A stretch of 64,000 nt of DNA from a virus: the IMG/VR virus record IMGVR_UViG_3300042372_000291, positions 1 to 64,000 of that record; one strand, given 5' to 3'. Both the position numbers and the translations under genes were made by a program. The notes under the pieces are model-generated. The model ran no database searches. It worked only from the letters and a program-made list of their open reading frames with translations, and was not told the DNA's origin. Below are positions 61,156 to 64,000 of this stretch, one piece after another. Each line of letters starts with the position of its first letter. The first letter of the stretch is position 1.

Positions 61156-61227
61156 ACCTCTGTAACTCAGCGGAAGAGTAACGGACTTCTAATCCGTAAG
61201 TCGTAGGTTCGATCCCTACCAGGGGTG
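61156..61227 (+). tRNA. tRNA-Arg (TCT anticodon)
   Basis: ACCTCTG/CAGGGGT acceptor, D-arm AACTCAGCGGAAGAGT, anticodon arm ACGGA-CTTCTAA-TCCGT (TCT), T-arm GTAGG-TTCGATC-CCTAC. Reads AGA/AGG. Confidence 0.88.
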
Positions 61228-61248
61228 CTACAATTAATATTCATTTTA

Positions 61249-61322
61249 GGTCTGTTAGCTCAGTTGGTTAGAGCGCTACCCTGTCACGGTAGAGGTCGTG
61301 GGTTCAAGTCCCATACAGATCG
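61249..61322 (+). tRNA. tRNA-Asp (GTC anticodon)
   Basis: GGTCTGT/ACAGATC acceptor, AGCTCAGTTGGTTAGAGC D-arm, CTACC-CTGTCAC-GGTAG anticodon arm (GTC) and GTGGG-TTCAAGT-CCCAT T-arm. Confidence 0.9.
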
Positions 61323-61327
61323 CATAA

Positions 61328-61402
61328 GGCACTATCGTCTATCGGTTAGGACATCGCCCTTTCACGGCGGAAAGACGGGTTCGATTCCCGTTAGTGCTGC
61401 CA
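61328..61402 (+). tRNA. tRNA-Glu (TTC anticodon), CCA encoded
   Basis: GGCACTA/TAGTGCT acceptor, CGTCTATCGGTTAGGAC D-arm, TCGCC-CTTTCAC-GGCGG anticodon arm (TTC), ACGGG-TTCGATT-CCCGT T-arm, and a final GCCA. Confidence 0.92.
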
Positions 61403-61403
61403 A

Positions 61404-61412
61404 TGATATAAT
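61404..61412 (+). promoter_or_regulatory. Extended -10, leaderless start
   Basis: TGATATAAT directly after the tRNA-Glu CCA, then 6 bases to the ATG at 61419. Confidence 0.65.
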
Positions 61413-61418
61413 AAATAA

Positions 61419-61568
61419 ATGTCAATAGAAGAAGATATTAAAAACGTTTTATTTCAAATTGGTAAAGACATTAAAATACATAAAATAGACTCTCAAAATT
61501 CAATCATTGAAATAGACTATGATAAATACGTTAATGCTATAATTGATCTTATAAACAAAAAGGGGTAA
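61419..61568 (+). CDS. 49-residue microprotein, leaderless
   Basis: MSIEEDIKNVLFQIGKDIKI, then a strand and helix to DLINKKG. No Shine-Dalgarno; the ATG is 6 bases after TGATATAAT. Its last codons contain AAAAAGGGG, the ribosome binding site of the glycosyltransferase that follows. Function unknown. Confidence 0.6.
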   Translation: MSIEEDIKNVLFQIGKDIKIHKIDSQNSIIEIDYDKYVNAIIDLINKKG

Positions 61569-61570
61569 TC

Positions 61571-62512
61571 TTGGCAAAAATAGTTTTTCTTGGTAATTTT
61601 CGTGTTGACTATACTAGTGAAACGCATCATGCAAATACCCTGGAGTCTCTGGGTCATAAGGTAATAAGGCTTCAAGAATCTGAAGCAAAAAGTGAAGAAA
61701 TTTTAAAATATTCAATAGATTCAGACTTGTTTATTTGGGTTCATACACATGGCTGGAAAACTCCTGGAAAATTTGAAATGGACAAGGTTTTATTGACACT
61801 TTCCGATTATAAAATACCCACAATAACATATCATTTAGATTTATGGTTTGGTTTACAAAGACAAAAAGATTTAAATAAGCATCCAGTTTATAAAAATATA
61901 GGTCATTTTTTTACTGTTGACAAAAAGATGGCAGATTGGTTTAATTCTAAAACAAATGTACAGGGTCATTACGTACCTGCTGGTGTTTATGATAAAGAAT
62001 GTTACCTGAAAGATTTTCCTAAAACACATGATGTTATTTTTGTTGGAAGTAAAAGATATCACCCTGAGTGGGAATATAGACCTAAGTTGATTGATTGGTT
62101 AGAAGAAACATATTCAAATAAATTTGAGCATTATGGAAGCGGTGGAAAGCCATCAATTCGTGGAGCACAACTGAATAAGCTGTATGCAACATCAAAAATA
62201 GTTGTTGGTGATACTCTTTGTATAGGCTTTAAATACCCAGACTACTGGTCTGATCGGGTATATGAAACTATGGGTCGTGGTGGTTTTATTATTCATCCAT
62301 ATGTAAGAGGTATGGAAAGAGAATTTGAAGATAAAAAACATTTAGTGTTTTATGAATACGGAAACTTTGTTCAATTAAAAGAATTAATAGATTATTACTT
62401 AGAGCATGACGAAGAGCGTGAAGAAATTAGAAGAGCAGGGCACGAATTGGTTAAGTCTAACTATACCTATAAAAATAGATGGCAACAGATACTCAAGGAA
62501 TTGAATATATGA
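61571..62512 (+). CDS. Glycosyltransferase (GT-B type)
   Basis: A 313-residue protein with a TTG start after AAGGGG. N-terminal MAKIVFLGNFRVDYTSETHH and C-terminal half with KIVVGDTLCIGFKYPDYWSD, RVYETMGRGGFIIHPYVRG and a final helical HELVKSNYTYKNRW are the donor-site and closing helix of single-chain GT-B enzymes (Glyco_trans_1-like). It probably adds a sugar in the glycan pathway encoded here. Its end overlaps the next gene by 4 bases. Confidence 0.78.
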   Translation: MAKIVFLGNFRVDYTSETHHANTLESLGHKVIRLQESEAKSEEILKYSIDSDLFIWVHTHGWKTPGKFEMDKVLLTLSDYKIPTITYHLDLWFGLQRQKDLNKHPVYKNIGHFFTVDKKMADWFNSKTNVQGHYVPAGVYDKECYLKDFPKTHDVIFVGSKRYHPEWEYRPKLIDWLEETYSNKFEHYGSGGKPSIRGAQLNKLYATSKIVVGDTLCIGFKYPDYWSDRVYETMGRGGFIIHPYVRGMEREFEDKKHLVFYEYGNFVQLKELIDYYLEHDEEREEIRRAGHELVKSNYTYKNRWQQILKELNI

Positions 62513-63165
62513 TTTACACAGTCCCAGAAACCAGCACTGTAATTTTTGATGTTAGAGAAAACTACCTAACAGATCAAATTGTAATTAGAGAGATTTGGGA
62601 AGAAGATGTTTATGAGGTAAAAAATACACGATTTAATAATGGTGGGGTTGTAATTGATATTGGTGCAAATATTGGGGCATTCTCTCTATATGCTTCATAT
62701 CATGGAGCAATTGTGTATGCAATTGAACCTGAGCCACATAATCTAGAGGCATTAAAGAAGAATATTGAACTTAATAACAAAGAAGATAGTGTTTATGTAT
62801 GTCCATATGCAATAAGTGATTATAAAGGAACAGCAGTTATATCAGATGAAGGTGGCGGAGCAACAATCGTAGATGATGGTATCTTTGGTGCAGAGGTAGA
62901 GGTAATGCCATTAGATATGTTTTTTGATCTATATCACATAAAAGAAGTTGATGTTTTAAAGATAGATGTTGAAGGTGCAGAGCCAGAAATAATTCTTGGC
63001 GCTTCAAAAGAAACCCTGCAAAAATGTAAATATATTACTATGGAGTTTGATATTCGCACTGGAAATAGGCTTGGGGAAATGACACAAAAACTTTCCGAGA
63101 CACATCATGTTAGAACTATGGGCTCTTGGGAACGTGGAGGAATGGTTTGGGCATGGCTTTACTAG
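62509..63165 (+). CDS. FkbM-family methyltransferase
   Basis: A 218-residue methyltransferase; the ATG at 62509 follows AAGGA and overlaps the upstream stop. It has SAM-binding VVIDIGANIGAFSLYASYHG, the acidic YAIEPEPHN, and VDVLKIDVEGAEPEIILGA, the FkbM signature. The family methylates sugars and other hydroxyls. With TylF (40550) there are two sugar-type O-methyltransferases in the window. Confidence 0.85.
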   Translation: MIYTVPETSTVIFDVRENYLTDQIVIREIWEEDVYEVKNTRFNNGGVVIDIGANIGAFSLYASYHGAIVYAIEPEPHNLEALKKNIELNNKEDSVYVCPYAISDYKGTAVISDEGGGATIVDDGIFGAEVEVMPLDMFFDLYHIKEVDVLKIDVEGAEPEIILGASKETLQKCKYITMEFDIRTGNRLGEMTQKLSETHHVRTMGSWERGGMVWAWLY

Positions 63166-63848
63166 AGACAGATTATATAATTTGCATACCAGTATATAAA
63201 GTAACAGAGCGTGTATATAAATGCATGGAATCTATAAAAGATAAAAATGTTTTACTTATAGACAATAGTGGAAACAGAGAGTGTGAAATATTTGAAAAGA
63301 AGTATGGATTTCAAGTAGAGTATCAATCAGAAAATATTGGCTTAGCAAGAGCATGGAACATAGGATTAAAAAAGAATCATGAATGGACATTTGTTGTTTC
63401 ATCTTCAATGCTATTCAATAAGCCTTTTTCTCATATCGTTGATATGCTTGATGACTTTAAGGGCTTAATGTTTAGAACACAGCACGGTTGGCATCTTTGT
63501 GCAATAAATAAAAAGTTAGTTTTAGAAATTGGATATTTTGATGAAAATTTTTATCCATATAATTTTGATGATTGTGACTGGGATCAAAGAACAAGAGTAT
63601 TAAAAATAGCAGAGTATGGAAACCACGAAGTTGATGTAACATGTCAGATAGACGGCGCTGCAACAATAGACGGACTAAGAATTAAAATTGAACCGCTTCA
63701 TGATTACTTTAAGGCTAAGTGGGGTGGAGATAGAACAAGGGAAGGTTTTGGCGAGTATAAATATCCATTTAACGATCCAACAAAGTCTTTAGACTATTGG
63801 GAAGTAAATGATATAGCAACACTAAAGAAACGGTATGGGCTAAAATAA
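63153..63848 (+). CDS. Family 2-like glycosyltransferase
   Basis: A 231-residue GT-A enzyme. The ATG at 63153 (MALLETDYIICIPVYK) lies in the last codons of the preceding gene. Motifs are VLLIDNSGNRECEIF, NIGLARAWNIGLKKN, TFVVSSSMLFN (SSS in place of the usual DDD) and FYPYNFDDCDWDQRTRVLKI with the catalytic DDxD-type site. Its stop overlaps the next ATG. Likely works with the previous glycosyltransferase. Confidence 0.72.
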   Translation: MALLETDYIICIPVYKVTERVYKCMESIKDKNVLLIDNSGNRECEIFEKKYGFQVEYQSENIGLARAWNIGLKKNHEWTFVVSSSMLFNKPFSHIVDMLDDFKGLMFRTQHGWHLCAINKKLVLEIGYFDENFYPYNFDDCDWDQRTRVLKIAEYGNHEVDVTCQIDGAATIDGLRIKIEPLHDYFKAKWGGDRTREGFGEYKYPFNDPTKSLDYWEVNDIATLKKRYGLK

Positions 63849-64000
63849 TGAGAACAATAGGGGTTTTACCAGCATCTGGAAAAGCATCTAGAATTGGTGG
63901 CATACCAAAGTTTTGTTTGCCAATTTCAGATGAAAGATCTTTACTTCAATGGCATGTAGAGCAGATGCTAGAAGTGTGTGATGAAGTTCGTGTATCAACT
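63848..64000 (+). CDS. Nucleotidyltransferase, 3' end outside window
   Basis: Fifty-one codons from ATG to the right edge. MRTIGVLPASGKASRIGGIP then KFCLPI is the N-terminal NTP-binding loop of sugar-1-phosphate nucleotidyltransferases. It overlaps the preceding stop in TAATG, continuing the glycan operon. Only the start is visible. Confidence 0.72.
   Translation, partial: MRTIGVLPASGKASRIGGIPKFCLPISDERSLLQWHVEQMLEVCDEVRVST

Noticed and set aside
61225-61428. A 67-codon open frame on the plus strand
   Set aside because: It reads straight through tRNA-Asp and tRNA-Glu; the AQLVRAL-type peptide is a well-known artefact of tRNA genes.

Overview
The window is a contiguous stretch of an AT-rich double-stranded DNA tailed phage genome. 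A 2859-residue tape measure, a single major tail protein and no visible sheath gene point to a siphovirus with a very long tail. Several features suggest an actinobacterial host, possibly one with an AT-rich genome: a Gp88-family protein, a DUF932 protein, an FdxA-type 7Fe ferredoxin, an adenosylcobalamin (class II) ribonucleotide reductase, many leaderless genes and GlxR/CRP-like operators. The host assignment is inference. No terminase, DNA polymerase, helicase or integrase lies in the window.

Region 1 (1-31.5 kb, minus strand) is virion structure, read right to left: tail fibres (27.2-31.4 kb), a class II ribonucleotide reductase, a LamG-like protein, portal, a fused protease-scaffold gene with an apparent internal scaffold start, major capsid protein, head-tail connectors, major tail protein, two tandem paralogous tail assembly chaperones, tape measure and minor tail proteins (the last runs off the left edge). 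Region 2 (31.5-40.3 kb, minus strand except a lone plus-strand secreted lysozyme with its own promoter at 32.6-33.3 kb) holds many small fibre and adhesin genes: BppU-like proteins, collagen-like proteins, a glycine-rich gp38-like adhesin and a putative holin. Region 3 (40.3-43.5 kb) mixes strands: a TylF-like methyltransferase, a sulfotransferase and DUF6065-like proteins.

Region 4 (43.6-44.6 kb) is a divergent control region with inverted repeats, a face-to-face pair of consensus DnaA boxes and CRP-like palindromes. Region 5 (44.6-55.4 kb, plus strand) is a run of about 30 very small early-type genes split into short units. Most units are preceded by one modular promoter cassette: stem-loop, AAATTTTCGA, TGTGA-N6-TCACA, TTACG, -35/-10. 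Region 6 (55.36-56.06 kb) is non-coding, AT-rich, with repeated GATTACGAAC motifs and three DnaA boxes, and is the best origin candidate. Region 7 (56.06-60.9 kb) holds a nucleotidyltransferase, zinc-ribbon microproteins, SSB, a glycosyltransferase, a ferredoxin and another DUF6065-like protein. Region 8 (60.9-61.4 kb) is a cluster of five tRNAs plus an odd cloverleaf. Region 9 (61.4-64 kb) is a glycan cluster: two glycosyltransferases, an FkbM methyltransferase and a nucleotidyltransferase cut by the right edge.

Two promoter grammars run through the window. Structural genes use an extended -10 (TGnTATAAT) with little or no -35. Early genes use -35/-10 promoters with an almost invariant 17-bp spacer. 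At about seventeen genes the start codon lies only 6-9 bases after the -10, so these mRNAs should be leaderless or nearly so. The small plus-strand genes probably take over and reprogram the host, the glycan, sulfotransferase and methyltransferase genes probably modify a surface glycan or virion protein, and the minus-strand genes build the virion. These roles are inferred from family and position.
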